Assembly: GCF_003201595.1 (NCBI RefSeq)
Contig: NZ_QJJS01000006.1
Location: 162,071 to 226,070, forward strand
DNA from: Sphaerotilus hippei
GTDB taxonomy: Bacteria > Pseudomonadota > Gammaproteobacteria > Burkholderiales > Burkholderiaceae_C
DNA length: 64,000 nt
Direction of reading: 5' to 3'
A program made the translations under genes and the position numbers. Every line of letters begins with the position of its first letter. Positions within the stretch are counted from its first letter, which is position 1. This document shows positions 1 through 8,173 of the stretch, piece after piece. The notes beneath the pieces were generated by a model. The model searched no databases. It saw only the letters and a program-made list of their open reading frames with translations, and was not told where the DNA came from.

Positions 1-59
1 CAGAACCCGCTTTTCCCCGCTGCCTTGCCTGTCGCCGACCGGAGCCTGCCCGTCCATGA
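1..59 (+). CDS. possible 3' end of an upstream pigment-locus gene (partial)
   Basis: The frame starting at position 3 is open to a TGA at 57-59, which overlaps the ATG of the LolA-like gene at 56 in an ATGA arrangement. The same 4-nt coupling recurs many times in this operon, so a coding end here is plausible. Only about 18 residues are visible (ending in PEPARP), which is too little to name a family. In known aryl-polyene clusters a thioesterase or acyltransferase gene often precedes lolA. The assignment rests on context only. Confidence 0.35.
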   Translation, partial: EPAFPRCLACRRPEPARP

Positions 60-709
60 ATGCCGTCGTGTTCCCGCCCGCCGCCGTCCGCCCGCCGTGG
101 CGCCGCCTGCAGGCCCGCTGCCGTGCCGGGCTGGTGCTGCTGCTGGCCGCGCTGTGGCTGGCCGTGCTGCTGCCGGCCGGCCCGGCGGTGGCCGCGCCCG
201 CGCTGACGCTGGAGGCGCTGATGGCCACGCTCGCCCAGGTGAAGTCGGGCGAGGCCCGCTTCGTCGAGCGCCGCCACATCCAGTCGCTGGACCGCACGCT
301 GGAGTCGAGCGGGCGGCTGAGCTTTGCCGCCCCGTCGGTGCTGGTGCGCGAGACGCTCAGCCCCCGGCCCGACCGGCTCGCGGTCGACGGCAACACCGTG
401 ACCATGACCGCTGGCGGGCGCAGCCGCACGCTGGCGCTGGATGCCACGCCGGAGGCCCAGGTGCTGGTCGAGGCGATCCGCGGCACGCTGACGGGCAACC
501 GCGCGACGCTGGAGCGCCTGTTCACGCCCCGCCTCAGTGGCAGCCTGGAGCGCTGGACGCTCGAGCTCGTGCCGCGCGATGCGCAGCTGCGCGGCCAGGT
601 CGCGCGGGTGCAGGTGTCGGGCCGCCAGGCCGTGCTGCGCGAGATGCAGGTGCTGCTGGCCGACGGTGACGAGACCGTCACGCAGATCGAGCCGCTGCCG
701 GCCCGCTGA
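56..709 (+). CDS. LolA-like outer-membrane lipoprotein carrier of the aryl-polyene locus
   Basis: This 217-residue periplasmic protein has a basic N-terminus (PPWRRLQARCR), a hydrophobic stretch at about residues 24-42 and a likely signal-peptidase site near the AVAAPA segment (about 45-50). The mature part has the LolA-like pattern of a helix (LEALMATLAQVKSGEARFVERR) followed by alternating beta strands. LolA carries lipoproteins across the periplasm. Aryl-polyene clusters contain a dedicated paralogue next to an MMPL exporter, as here, so it probably ferries the lipid-linked polyene. A GGAG ribosome-binding site at 41-44 supports the ATG at 56. The exporter gene starts 3 nt after its stop. 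Confidence 0.8.
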   Translation: MNAVVFPPAAVRPPWRRLQARCRAGLVLLLAALWLAVLLPAGPAVAAPALTLEALMATLAQVKSGEARFVERRHIQSLDRTLESSGRLSFAAPSVLVRETLSPRPDRLAVDGNTVTMTAGGRSRTLALDATPEAQVLVEAIRGTLTGNRATLERLFTPRLSGSLERWTLELVPRDAQLRGQVARVQVSGRQAVLREMQVLLADGDETVTQIEPLPAR

Positions 710-712
710 GCC

Positions 713-3190
713 ATGGCGCGATCGACGGTCCGGCGCCTGCTGCCGGTGCTGCTGTGGCTGCTGCTGATGCTGGTGGCCGCGGGCCTGGCCAGCCGCACGC
801 GGGTGGTCGCCGACCTGTCGGCCTTCCTGCCGGCCGCGCCGACGGCCGAGCAGCGGGTGCTGATCGAGCAGCTGCGCAGCGGTGCGACCGCCCGGCTGCT
901 GCTGATCGGCGTGCGCAGCGACGCGCCGCCTGCCGGCACCAGCACCAGCACCAGCACCACCACGATGCCCGCCGAGGACCCGGAGGCGGCCGCGCTGCGC
1001 ACCCGCGTGTCGCGTGCGCTGGGCGAGGCCCTGCGCCGCGGCGGCGAGTTCGAGGCGGTGCACAACGGCGACACCACGGCCTGGCAGGACAGCGGCCCGT
1101 GGTTCCTGGCCCACCGCTACCTGCTCAGCCCGGCGGTGACGCCGGAGCGCTTCACCGTCGAGGGCCTGCGCGCGGGCATCGACGACACGCTGTCGCTGCT
1201 GGGCACCCCGGCGGGCGCGATGATCAAGCCGCTGCTGTGGCGCGACCCGACCGGCGAGGTCGCGCAGATGGCCCGCTCGATGCTGCCCGCCGGGGCGCCA
1301 CGCAGCGAAGGCGGGGTCTGGGTGTCGCGCCAGCTGCCGCGCGCGGTGCTGGTGGCCACCACCCGCGCCGACGGGGCCGACCTGGACGGACAGGCGAGGG
1401 CGCAGGCCGGCGTGCGCGCCGCCTTCGAGGCGGTGCTGGCGCGCGAGCCCGCCGCCCGCGCCGCCGGCCTGCGGCTGGAGCTGTCGGGGCCGGGTGTCAT
1501 GGCGGTGCAGTCGCGCGCGCTGATCGAGGCCGAGGTCGAGTGGCTGGCCCGGGTCGGCACGGTGCTGATGGTGCTGCTGCTGCTGCTGTCGTTCGCGTCG
1601 CTGCGGGCGCTGTCGGTCGCGCTGCTGCCGGTGGCCAGCGGGGTGCTGGCGGGCTTCGTGGTCGTCGGCCTGGTGTTCGGCCAGGTGCACGGCTTCACGC
1701 TCGGCTTCGGCACGACGCTGATCGGCGAGGCGGTCGACTACGCGATCTACTACCTGATCCAGGCCCGCGGGGTGCAGGGCGCCCCGGGCGCCGGTGCCCG
1801 CCACTGGCTGGCGCACAGCTGGCCGACGGTGCGGCTGGGGCTGTGGACCTCGCTGGCCGGTTTTGCCGCGCTGGCGCTGTCGGGGTTTCCGGGGCTGGCG
1901 CAGCTGGGCGTGTTCTCGGCGGCCGGGCTGCTGGCGGCGGCGGCCACGACCCGCTGGGTGCTGGTGCGGCTGGCACCTGACGGGGCCACCGGCCAGGGCC
2001 TGCGCCCGCTGATGGGCCGATGGATGCGGGCCGCGCTGCACCAGCTGCCGCGCTGGCGCCTGCCGCTGTGGCTGCTGTCGGCGGTGGCGCTGGCGGGGCT
2101 GTGCCTGGCGCCGTCGGCCTGGCGGGGCAACCTGGCCTCGATGAGCCCGGTCAGCGCCGCCGCGATGGCGCTCGACGCCTCGCTGCGCGCCGACCTGGGG
2201 GCCGCCGATGGTGGCGTGCTGGTCGCGGTCGAGGGACCCGACGAGGCCACGGTGCTCGAGCGCGCCGAGGCCGCCGGGGCGCGGCTGGACGGACTGGTCG
2301 ACCAGGGCCTGCTGCCGGGCTACGACAGCCCGGCCCGCTGGCTGCCGTCGCCCGCGCTGCAGCGCCAGCGCCAGGCCGGTCTGCCGACGGCCGAGGTGCT
2401 GCGCGCCCGGCTGCAGCAGGCCACCGAAGGCGGACCGCTGCCGGCCGCGCGGCTGGAGGCGTTCATCACCGACGTGCAGGCGCAGCGTGGCGCGGCGCTG
2501 ATCACCAGCGCCTCGCTGGCCGGCACGCCGCTGGCGTCGGCGGTGCAGGCGCAGCTGACCCCCGGCCGGGCGGCGGCCGACGGCCAGCCGGCCCGGGCCT
2601 GGACCGCGCTGATCCACCTGCACCTGCCCGAGGCGGGCGCCGGGCGTGCCGATCCGGTGCCGGCGCTGCGCAGCGCCCTGGCCGGTCTGCCCGAGACCCG
2701 CCTGGTGCGCATCCAGCCCGAGCTCGACGGTCTCTACGGCCACTACCTGCACGAGGCGCTGTGGCAGGCGCTGGCCGGCGCCGGGCTGGTGGTGGCGCTG
2801 CTGGCGCTGCACCTGCGCGACGGCCGCCGGCTGCTGCGGGTGTGCGCGCCGCTGGCCGCCAGCGTGGTGCTGGTGCATGCCGGGCTGGCGCTGGCCGGCG
2901 TGGCGCTGGGGGTGCTGCACCTGGTCGGCTTCCTGCTGGTGGTGGCGGTGGGCTCGAACTACGCGCTGTTCTTCGACCAGCTGCGCCAGCAGGCCGGGGT
3001 CGAGCCCGACCTGGAGATGCTGGCGTCGCTGCTGATCGCCAACCTGACGCTGGTGCTGTCCTTCGCGCTGCTGGCCGGCGCGAGCATGCCGGCGCTGGCG
3101 GCCATCGGGCAGGTCGTGGCGCCGGGGGCGGCGCTGAGCCTGTGGCTGGCGGCGGCATTCATGGCCCCCCGCACGGCCGGGCGCGCCTGA
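713..3190 (+). CDS. MMPL/RND-family exporter
   Basis: This 825-residue inner-membrane protein has the MMPL layout of two repeats. Each repeat is one transmembrane helix, a large periplasmic domain and then a bundle of about five helices (hydrophobic clusters near residues 280-420 and again 680-820). The first helix is at about residues 10-27. Conserved-looking features include the acidic GEAVDYAIYYL motif in the first bundle and VGSNYALFFDQL in the second, the usual proton-relay regions. Aryl-polyene clusters carry such an exporter (ApeM type), and the LolA-like gene immediately upstream supports export of the finished lipid or precursor. A short Ser/Thr tract (TSTSTSTTT) sits at about residues 76-84 in the first periplasmic loop. 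Confidence 0.85.
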   Translation: MARSTVRRLLPVLLWLLLMLVAAGLASRTRVVADLSAFLPAAPTAEQRVLIEQLRSGATARLLLIGVRSDAPPAGTSTSTSTTTMPAEDPEAAALRTRVSRALGEALRRGGEFEAVHNGDTTAWQDSGPWFLAHRYLLSPAVTPERFTVEGLRAGIDDTLSLLGTPAGAMIKPLLWRDPTGEVAQMARSMLPAGAPRSEGGVWVSRQLPRAVLVATTRADGADLDGQARAQAGVRAAFEAVLAREPAARAAGLRLELSGPGVMAVQSRALIEAEVEWLARVGTVLMVLLLLLSFASLRALSVALLPVASGVLAGFVVVGLVFGQVHGFTLGFGTTLIGEAVDYAIYYLIQARGVQGAPGAGARHWLAHSWPTVRLGLWTSLAGFAALALSGFPGLAQLGVFSAAGLLAAAATTRWVLVRLAPDGATGQGLRPLMGRWMRAALHQLPRWRLPLWLLSAVALAGLCLAPSAWRGNLASMSPVSAAAMALDASLRADLGAADGGVLVAVEGPDEATVLERAEAAGARLDGLVDQGLLPGYDSPARWLPSPALQRQRQAGLPTAEVLRARLQQATEGGPLPAARLEAFITDVQAQRGAALITSASLAGTPLASAVQAQLTPGRAAADGQPARAWTALIHLHLPEAGAGRADPVPALRSALAGLPETRLVRIQPELDGLYGHYLHEALWQALAGAGLVVALLALHLRDGRRLLRVCAPLAASVVLVHAGLALAGVALGVLHLVGFLLVVAVGSNYALFFDQLRQQAGVEPDLEMLASLLIANLTLVLSFALLAGASMPALAAIGQVVAPGAALSLWLAAAFMAPRTAGRA

Positions 3191-3271
3191 ACCGGGTCGG
3201 CCGTCGCGGCCGGTCGGCACGAAGTGCCTTGTGGGACAATTTGACGTTCGATCCGTGAGCCACCCCCTGCC

Positions 3272-4105
3272 GTGAGTGCCCTGCCGAGCCGCCAGCCGAC
3301 ATCGCGCTGGCCGCTGCCCCCCCTGCTGCAATGGAGCGCGCTGTGCCACCTCGGTGCCGTGGCGTGGCCGGCCCTGCGTCCGCAGGACTGGCCCTGGGCG
3401 CTCGCCCTGCTGGGGGCCAACCACGCGCTGCTGACCGCCACCGGCCTGTGGCCGCGCTCGACCTGGCTGGGGGCCAACGTCACCCGCCTGCCAGCCGCCT
3501 CGGCGGCCCGCCGCGAGATCGCGCTGACCCTCGACGACGGGCCGGACCCCGAGGTGACTCCGGCGGTGCTCGACCTGCTCGACCGGGCCGGCGCCCGTGC
3601 GACCTTCTTCTGCATCGGCCGCCAGGCGATGGCCCACCCGCAGCTGCTGCGCGAGATCGTGGTGCGTGGCCACAGCGTGCAGAACCACAGCCTGCGCCAC
3701 GACCACCGGTTCTCGCTCAGCGGCCCGGGCGCCTTCCGGCGCGAGGTCGAGGCCGGCCAGCAGGCGCTGCAGGGCCTGACCGGCGTGCGGCCGACCTGTT
3801 TCCGTGCGCCGGCCGGCCTGCGCAATCCTTTCCTGGCGCCGGTGCTGCACCGGCTGGGCCTGCACCTGGTGAGCTGGACCCGGCGCGGCTACGACACCCG
3901 CGAGGCCGATCCGGCGCGGGTGCTGCAGCGCCTGAGCCGCGGCCTGGCCGCCGGCGACATCCTGCTGCTGCACGACGGCCATGCGGCCCGCACGGCGTCG
4001 GGCCGCCCCGTGGTGCTGGAGGTGCTGCCGGCGCTGCTGGCGCGCTGCCAGGCCGACGGCCTGCGCCTGGTGACCCTGCCCGAGGCCCTGCAAGAGGGCC
4101 CGTGA
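3272..4105 (+). CDS. polysaccharide deacetylase (NodB-type, carbohydrate esterase 4)
   Basis: This 277-residue protein carries the NodB homology domain. Motif 1 is TLDDGPDP (Asp88/Asp89), motif 2 is NHSLRH with the metal-ligand histidines His139 and His143, and later come FRAPAG and LLLHDGH. Two hydrophobic stretches at about residues 15-60 precede the catalytic domain and suggest membrane anchoring. The family removes N- or O-acetyl groups from sugars. It lies 81 nt after the exporter and 19 nt before the methyltransferase, so it probably belongs to the pigment operon and acts on a sugar of the pigment lipid. The start is a GTG at 3272; no in-frame ATG is well placed. Confidence 0.85.
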   Translation: MSALPSRQPTSRWPLPPLLQWSALCHLGAVAWPALRPQDWPWALALLGANHALLTATGLWPRSTWLGANVTRLPAASAARREIALTLDDGPDPEVTPAVLDLLDRAGARATFFCIGRQAMAHPQLLREIVVRGHSVQNHSLRHDHRFSLSGPGAFRREVEAGQQALQGLTGVRPTCFRAPAGLRNPFLAPVLHRLGLHLVSWTRRGYDTREADPARVLQRLSRGLAAGDILLLHDGHAARTASGRPVVLEVLPALLARCQADGLRLVTLPEALQEGP

Positions 4106-4124
4106 CTTCGAGACGACTGCCTTC

Positions 4125-4895
4125 ATGACGACGACCGCCACCGCTGCCACCGACGATCGACAGGCCTGGAGCCGCCTGATCGACGGCGCCAGTGCGCCCT
4201 ACCGCAGCGCCGGGCGTTTTGCCTGGCACTTCGCCCGCGGCAAGCTGGGCATGGACCCGGTGTTCCGCCACCTGCTGGCCCGGGGCCTGATCCCGCCGGG
4301 CGCGCGGGTGCTCGACATCGGCTGCGGCCAGGGGCTGCTGGCCAGCCTGCTGCGGGCGGTCGGCCCGGTGGCCGGGCAGGGCGGCTGGCCCGCCGGCTGG
4401 GCGGCCGCGCCCACGGGCTGCAAGGTCACCGGCATCGAGCTGATGGCCAGCGACGTCGAGCGGGCCCGCGCTGCGCTGGGCGTGCGCTCGCCCGACGCCC
4501 GTTTTGTCTGCGCCGACATGCGCGAGGCCGACTTTCCCGACTGCGAGGCGGTGGTCATCCTCGACGTGCTGCACTACATCGACCCGGCCGCGCAGGACCG
4601 CGTGCTCGCCCGGGTGCACGCCGCGCTGCGGCCCGGCGGCTTGCTGCTGCTGCGGGTGGGCGACGCGGCCGCGCCGCGCGGCTTCGCCATCAGCCAGTGG
4701 GTCGACCGCGTCGTCACCCGCGTGCGCGGCCACCGGGCGCCGCCGACCCACGGCCGGCCGCTGGGCGCCTGGATCGACGCCCTGCGCCAGCTCGGCTTCA
4801 CGGTCGAGCCCCGGCCGATGAGCCAGGGCACGCCGTTCGCGAACGTGCTGCTGGTGGCCCGGCGCGGCGCGGCCGCGGCAGGGGGCGCGCGATGA
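4125..4895 (+). CDS. class I SAM-dependent methyltransferase
   Basis: This 256-residue enzyme has a Rossmann methyltransferase motif I (VLDIGCGQG, about residues 61-69), an acidic end of beta-2 (VTGIEL) and a motif IV region (EAVVILDVLHYID). A Gly/Ala/Trp-rich insert of about 25 residues sits between motif I and beta-2. Aryl-polyene and xanthomonadin loci encode a methyltransferase that can O-methylate the aryl head group, which is the likely role here by context. Its TGA overlaps the ATG of the ketosynthase by 4 nt (ATGA), indicating translational coupling. Confidence 0.8.
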   Translation: MTTTATAATDDRQAWSRLIDGASAPYRSAGRFAWHFARGKLGMDPVFRHLLARGLIPPGARVLDIGCGQGLLASLLRAVGPVAGQGGWPAGWAAAPTGCKVTGIELMASDVERARAALGVRSPDARFVCADMREADFPDCEAVVILDVLHYIDPAAQDRVLARVHAALRPGGLLLLRVGDAAAPRGFAISQWVDRVVTRVRGHRAPPTHGRPLGAWIDALRQLGFTVEPRPMSQGTPFANVLLVARRGAAAAGGAR

Positions 4896-6088
4896 ACCCG
4901 TGTCCCGTGACCCCGGTGGCGGTGACGCACGCCACGCTCAGCACCGCGCTGGGCGCCGGCAACGCGGCCACGCTCGCCGCGATCGAGGCCGGCCGGACCG
5001 GCCTGGCGCCGTGCCGCTTCGAGGACGTCGTGCTGCCCGGCTGGATCGGCGAGGTCGAGGGCGTGGAGGCGGTGCGCCTGCCCGAGGCCCTGGCCCGCCA
5101 CGACTGCCGCAACCACCGGCTCGCCTGGCTCGGCCTGCAGCAGGACGGTTTCATCGACGCGGTGCACGCGGCCCGCCAGCGCTGGGGCGCCCACCGGGTC
5201 GCCGTGCTGCTGGGCACCAGCACCTCGGGCATCCTGCAGACCGAACACGCCTACCGCCACCGCGGGCCGGCGGGCGAGCTGCCGGCCGACTTCCGTTATG
5301 CCCAGACGCACAACACCTTCTCGCTGGCCGGCTTCGTCGCCGAGGCGCTGCAGCTGGGCGGCCCGGCCTGGGTGGTGTCGACCGCCTGCTCGTCGAGCGC
5401 CAAGGTGTTCGCCTCGGCCGCACGGCTGATCGAGGCGGGCTGGGTCGACGCGGCGCTGGTCGGCGGGGTCGACAGCATGTGCCTGACCACGCTCTACGGC
5501 TTCAACTCGCTGGAGCTGTTCTCGCCCGAGATCTGCCGGCCCTGGGACGCCCGGCGCCAGGGCCTGTCGCTGGGCGAGGCGGCGGCCTATGCGCTGCTGC
5601 AGCGCGACAGCGCCCCCTCGGCCGGCTGGCTGCTGGGGGCCGGCGAGAGCAACGACGGCCACCACATGAGCTCGCCCCACCCCGAAGGGCTGGGCGCGAT
5701 CATGGCCATCCGCCAGGCGCTGGCGCAGGCCGGGCTGGCGCCCGCGCAGATCGACTACATCAACCTGCACGGCACGGCCACGCCCAACAACGACAGCGCC
5801 GAGGACCGCGCGGTGAGCGCCGTGTTCGGCTGCACCGTGCCCTGCAGCTCGACCAAGGGCGCGACCGGCCACACGCTGGGCGCGGCCGGGGCGGTCGAGG
5901 CCGCGATCAGCCTGCTGGCGCTGCAGCAGGGCCTGATGCCCGGCGGCCTGAACCGGCGCGAGCCGGATCCGGCGCTGAGCCTGGACTACCTCGACCACAA
6001 CCGCCGTGCGCCGCTGCGCCATGTGCTGAGCAATTCCTTCGGCTTCGGCGGCTCCAACGCCAGCCTCGTGTTCGGAGCCTCGTCATGA
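4892..6088 (+). CDS. beta-ketoacyl-ACP synthase (FabF-like, aryl-polyene type)
   Basis: This 398-residue condensing enzyme has the complete Cys-His-His triad: Cys166 in STACSSS, His293 in LHGTATPNND and His327 in KGATGHTLGAAG. The C-terminal NSFGFGGSNAS motif is intact. It should catalyse decarboxylative Claisen condensation of malonyl-ACP with the growing aryl-polyene chain. I chose the ATG at 4892 because it overlaps the methyltransferase stop and gives the usual family length; the longer in-frame extension is upstream gene sequence. The next gene encodes a ketosynthase-like partner, as in known aryl-polyene KS/CLF heterodimers. Confidence 0.92.
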   Translation: MNPCPVTPVAVTHATLSTALGAGNAATLAAIEAGRTGLAPCRFEDVVLPGWIGEVEGVEAVRLPEALARHDCRNHRLAWLGLQQDGFIDAVHAARQRWGAHRVAVLLGTSTSGILQTEHAYRHRGPAGELPADFRYAQTHNTFSLAGFVAEALQLGGPAWVVSTACSSSAKVFASAARLIEAGWVDAALVGGVDSMCLTTLYGFNSLELFSPEICRPWDARRQGLSLGEAAAYALLQRDSAPSAGWLLGAGESNDGHHMSSPHPEGLGAIMAIRQALAQAGLAPAQIDYINLHGTATPNNDSAEDRAVSAVFGCTVPCSSTKGATGHTLGAAGAVEAAISLLALQQGLMPGGLNRREPDPALSLDYLDHNRRAPLRHVLSNSFGFGGSNASLVFGASS

Positions 6089-6918
6089 CCGGGATCACGC
6101 TGTACCTGCAGGGCGTCGGGCTGCTGGGCCCGGGCCTGGAGGGCTGGGCCGAGGCGGCACCGGTGCTGCGCGGCGAGCAGGCCGCCCGCCCCGCCGCGAC
6201 GGTGGTGCCGCCGCCGCAGCGCCTGCCGCCGGCCGAGCGCCGCCGGGCCGGTGCGGCCATCCGGATCGCGATGGCGGTGGCCGATGCCGCCTGTGCCGAC
6301 GCCGGCATCGACCCGGCGCTGCTGGCCACGGTCTTCACGTCCTCCAGCGGCGACGGCGCCAACTGCCACGCGCTGTGCGAGGCGCTGGCCGGTGCCGACC
6401 GCCTGCTGTCGCCCACCCGCTTCACCAACTCGGTCCACAACGCCGCGGCGGGCTACTGGCACATCGCCGTGGGCAGTCGCGCCGCGTCGACCAGCGTCTG
6501 CGGCTTCGACGCCAGCTTCGGTGCCGGCCTGGTCGAGGCGGTGATGCAGGTCGGCGCGCAGCAGCAGCAGCTGCTGCTGGTCGCCAGCGACACGCCTTAC
6601 CCCGAGCCGCTGCACGCCACCCGGCCGCTGCCCGATGCGCTGGGCGTCGCGCTGGTGCTGACGCCTCAGCCCGGTCCGGCCACACAGGCCCGGCTGGGCA
6701 TCGAGCTGCAGCCGGCCGGCTCGACCGGCCCCGTCACCCCCTGTGCCGACGCCGCCCTCGAGCGCCTGCGCCAGGCGCTGCCCGCCGCCCAGGCGCTGCC
6801 GCTGCTGGCAGCGCTCGCGCGGGCCCGGGCCGGATCGCCCGGCCCGCACACGGTGGTGATCGGCTGCCGGCCCGACCTGCGGCTGGTGCTCACGCTCGAG
6901 ACCGGAGCGGCGGCGTGA
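6085..6918 (+). CDS. beta-ketoacyl synthase-like chain-length factor
   Basis: This 277-residue protein resembles the N-terminal half of a ketosynthase. It has a thiolase-like start (TGITLYLQGVGLLGPG), the TSSSGDGAN segment and SVHNAAAGYWHIAVGSRAASTSVCGFDASFGAGLVEA. It is much shorter than a full KS and lacks the His-His half of the active site. This matches the short KS-like chain-length-factor family of aryl-polyene clusters, which pairs with the preceding active KS. The ATG at 6085 overlaps the KS stop (ATGA), and its own TGA overlaps the GTG of the dehydratase. It is unlikely to be an independent enzyme. Confidence 0.85.
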   Translation: MTGITLYLQGVGLLGPGLEGWAEAAPVLRGEQAARPAATVVPPPQRLPPAERRRAGAAIRIAMAVADAACADAGIDPALLATVFTSSSGDGANCHALCEALAGADRLLSPTRFTNSVHNAAAGYWHIAVGSRAASTSVCGFDASFGAGLVEAVMQVGAQQQQLLLVASDTPYPEPLHATRPLPDALGVALVLTPQPGPATQARLGIELQPAGSTGPVTPCADAALERLRQALPAAQALPLLAALARARAGSPGPHTVVIGCRPDLRLVLTLETGAAA

Positions 6919-7445
6919 GCGTTCCGACGAGCGGCCTGACGAGCGGCCCGGCCGACGCCTTCGTGCCCGCCACGCTGGACCACGCCGGCCTCGCGGCGCT
7001 GATCCCGCACGCGGGCCGCATGTGCCTGCTCGATTCGATGCAGGCCTGGGACACGGGCCGCATCCGCTGCCGGGTGACCGGCCACACCGCCCCCGACCAT
7101 CCGCTGCGCAGTGCCGGCGGCCTGCTCGCGGCGGCGGCGATCGAATGTGCCGCCCAGGCGATGGCGCTGCACGGCGCGCTGCTGGCCCGCCAGGCCGGGG
7201 GCACCGCGAGCCCCGGCTACCTGGCGAGCGCGCGGGGCGTGACGCTGCACCGCCTGCGGCTCGACGACCTGGCTGGCCCGCTCGACGTGGTGGCCGAACG
7301 CCAGGCCGGCGATGCCCGCCAGATCCTCTATGCCTTCAGCGTGAGCCACCAGGGTGAGCCGATCGCCGAAGGCCGCGCGGCGGTGGTGCTCGACGCGCTG
7401 CCCCCCGCACTGAACTCCACCCCGGACCCCGTTTGCGCACCATGA
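6915..7445 (+). CDS. hotdog-fold 3-hydroxyacyl-ACP dehydratase (ApeP/FabZ-like)
   Basis: This 176-residue protein contains LAALIPHAGRMCLLDS at about residues 25-40, the typical start of the hotdog dehydratases of aryl-polyene clusters. A central helix (GGLLAAAAIECAAQAMALHGALLA) and a C-terminal strand with GEPIAEGRAAVVLDA follow. It should dehydrate beta-hydroxyacyl-ACP to the trans-enoyl form, leaving the double bond in the polyene. The start is GTG at 6915, inside the chain-length-factor stop (GTGA). Its TGA overlaps the ATG of the ketoreductase. Exact catalytic residues cannot be assigned without an alignment. Confidence 0.82.
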   Translation: MSVPTSGLTSGPADAFVPATLDHAGLAALIPHAGRMCLLDSMQAWDTGRIRCRVTGHTAPDHPLRSAGGLLAAAAIECAAQAMALHGALLARQAGGTASPGYLASARGVTLHRLRLDDLAGPLDVVAERQAGDARQILYAFSVSHQGEPIAEGRAAVVLDALPPALNSTPDPVCAP

Positions 7446-8173
7446 CCGAACCCCTCCAGCGTGCCCTCGTCACCGGGGGCAGCGGTGAACTGGGCGGCGC
7501 GATCGCGCGCCGCCTGGCCCGCGACGGCCTGCACGTCATCGTGCACGCCAATGCCCGGCTCGATGCCGCCCAGGCCGTCGTGGCCGACATCGGCGCCGCC
7601 GGCGGCCGCGCCGAGGCGGTCGCCTTCGACGTCACCGACCGGGCGGCCTGCGCCGCCGCGCTCGAGCGCCTGCTGGCCGACGGCCCGATCCAGGTGCTGG
7701 TCAACAACGCCGGCATCCACGATGACGCGGTCTTTCCTGGCATGCGGGGCGAGCAGTGGGACCGGGTCGTCGACGTCTCGCTCCACGGTTTCTTCAACAT
7801 CACCCAGCCGCTGACGATGCCGATGATCCGCACCCGCCGCGGCCGCATCATCAGCATCAGCTCGGTGGCGGCGGTCGCCGGCAACCGTGGCCAGGTCAAC
7901 TACGCCGCGGCCAAGGGCGCGCTGCACGGCGCGACGAAGTCGCTGTCGCTCGAGCTGGCCAGCCGAGGCATCACCGTCAACGTGGTGGCGCCCGGCATCA
8001 TCGCCTCGCCGATGGCCGCCGCCACGTTCGACGACCAGGCCATCGCGCGGATCGTGCCTGCCCGCCGCGCCGGCACGCCCGACGAGGTGGCCGCGCTGGT
8101 GTCCTTCCTGGCCGGGCCCGAGGCGGGCTACATCACCGGCCAGGTCATCTCCATCAACGGCGGCATGATCTGA
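7442..8173 (+). CDS. fabG: 3-oxoacyl-ACP reductase (FabG-like short-chain dehydrogenase)
   Basis: This 243-residue short-chain dehydrogenase has the NADP-binding TGGSGELGGAIA motif near the N-terminus, NNAG, and the catalytic Ser141/Tyr154/Lys158 (SSVAAVAGNRGQVNYAAAK). The C-terminal ITGQVISINGGMI is typical of FabG. It reduces beta-ketoacyl-ACP during polyene assembly. The ATG at 7442 overlaps the dehydratase stop (ATGA), and a TTG three codons upstream is less likely. Its stop overlaps the antiporter ATG (TGATG). Together with KS, CLF and DH it completes an iterative aryl-polyene PKS/FAS set. It is a pathway paralogue, not necessarily the housekeeping fabG. Confidence 0.9.
   Translation: MTEPLQRALVTGGSGELGGAIARRLARDGLHVIVHANARLDAAQAVVADIGAAGGRAEAVAFDVTDRAACAAALERLLADGPIQVLVNNAGIHDDAVFPGMRGEQWDRVVDVSLHGFFNITQPLTMPMIRTRRGRIISISSVAAVAGNRGQVNYAAAKGALHGATKSLSLELASRGITVNVVAPGIIASPMAAATFDDQAIARIVPARRAGTPDEVAALVSFLAGPEAGYITGQVISINGGMI

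Noticed and set aside
930..970. Possible CRISPR or VNTR
   Set aside because: Only three short hexamers without spacers; it encodes a Ser/Thr tract in a real gene.
4574..6022. 482-codon minus-strand frame across the ketosynthase
   Set aside because: Antisense shadow of the KS gene; low-complexity Arg/Gly/Ala composition and no ribosome-binding site.
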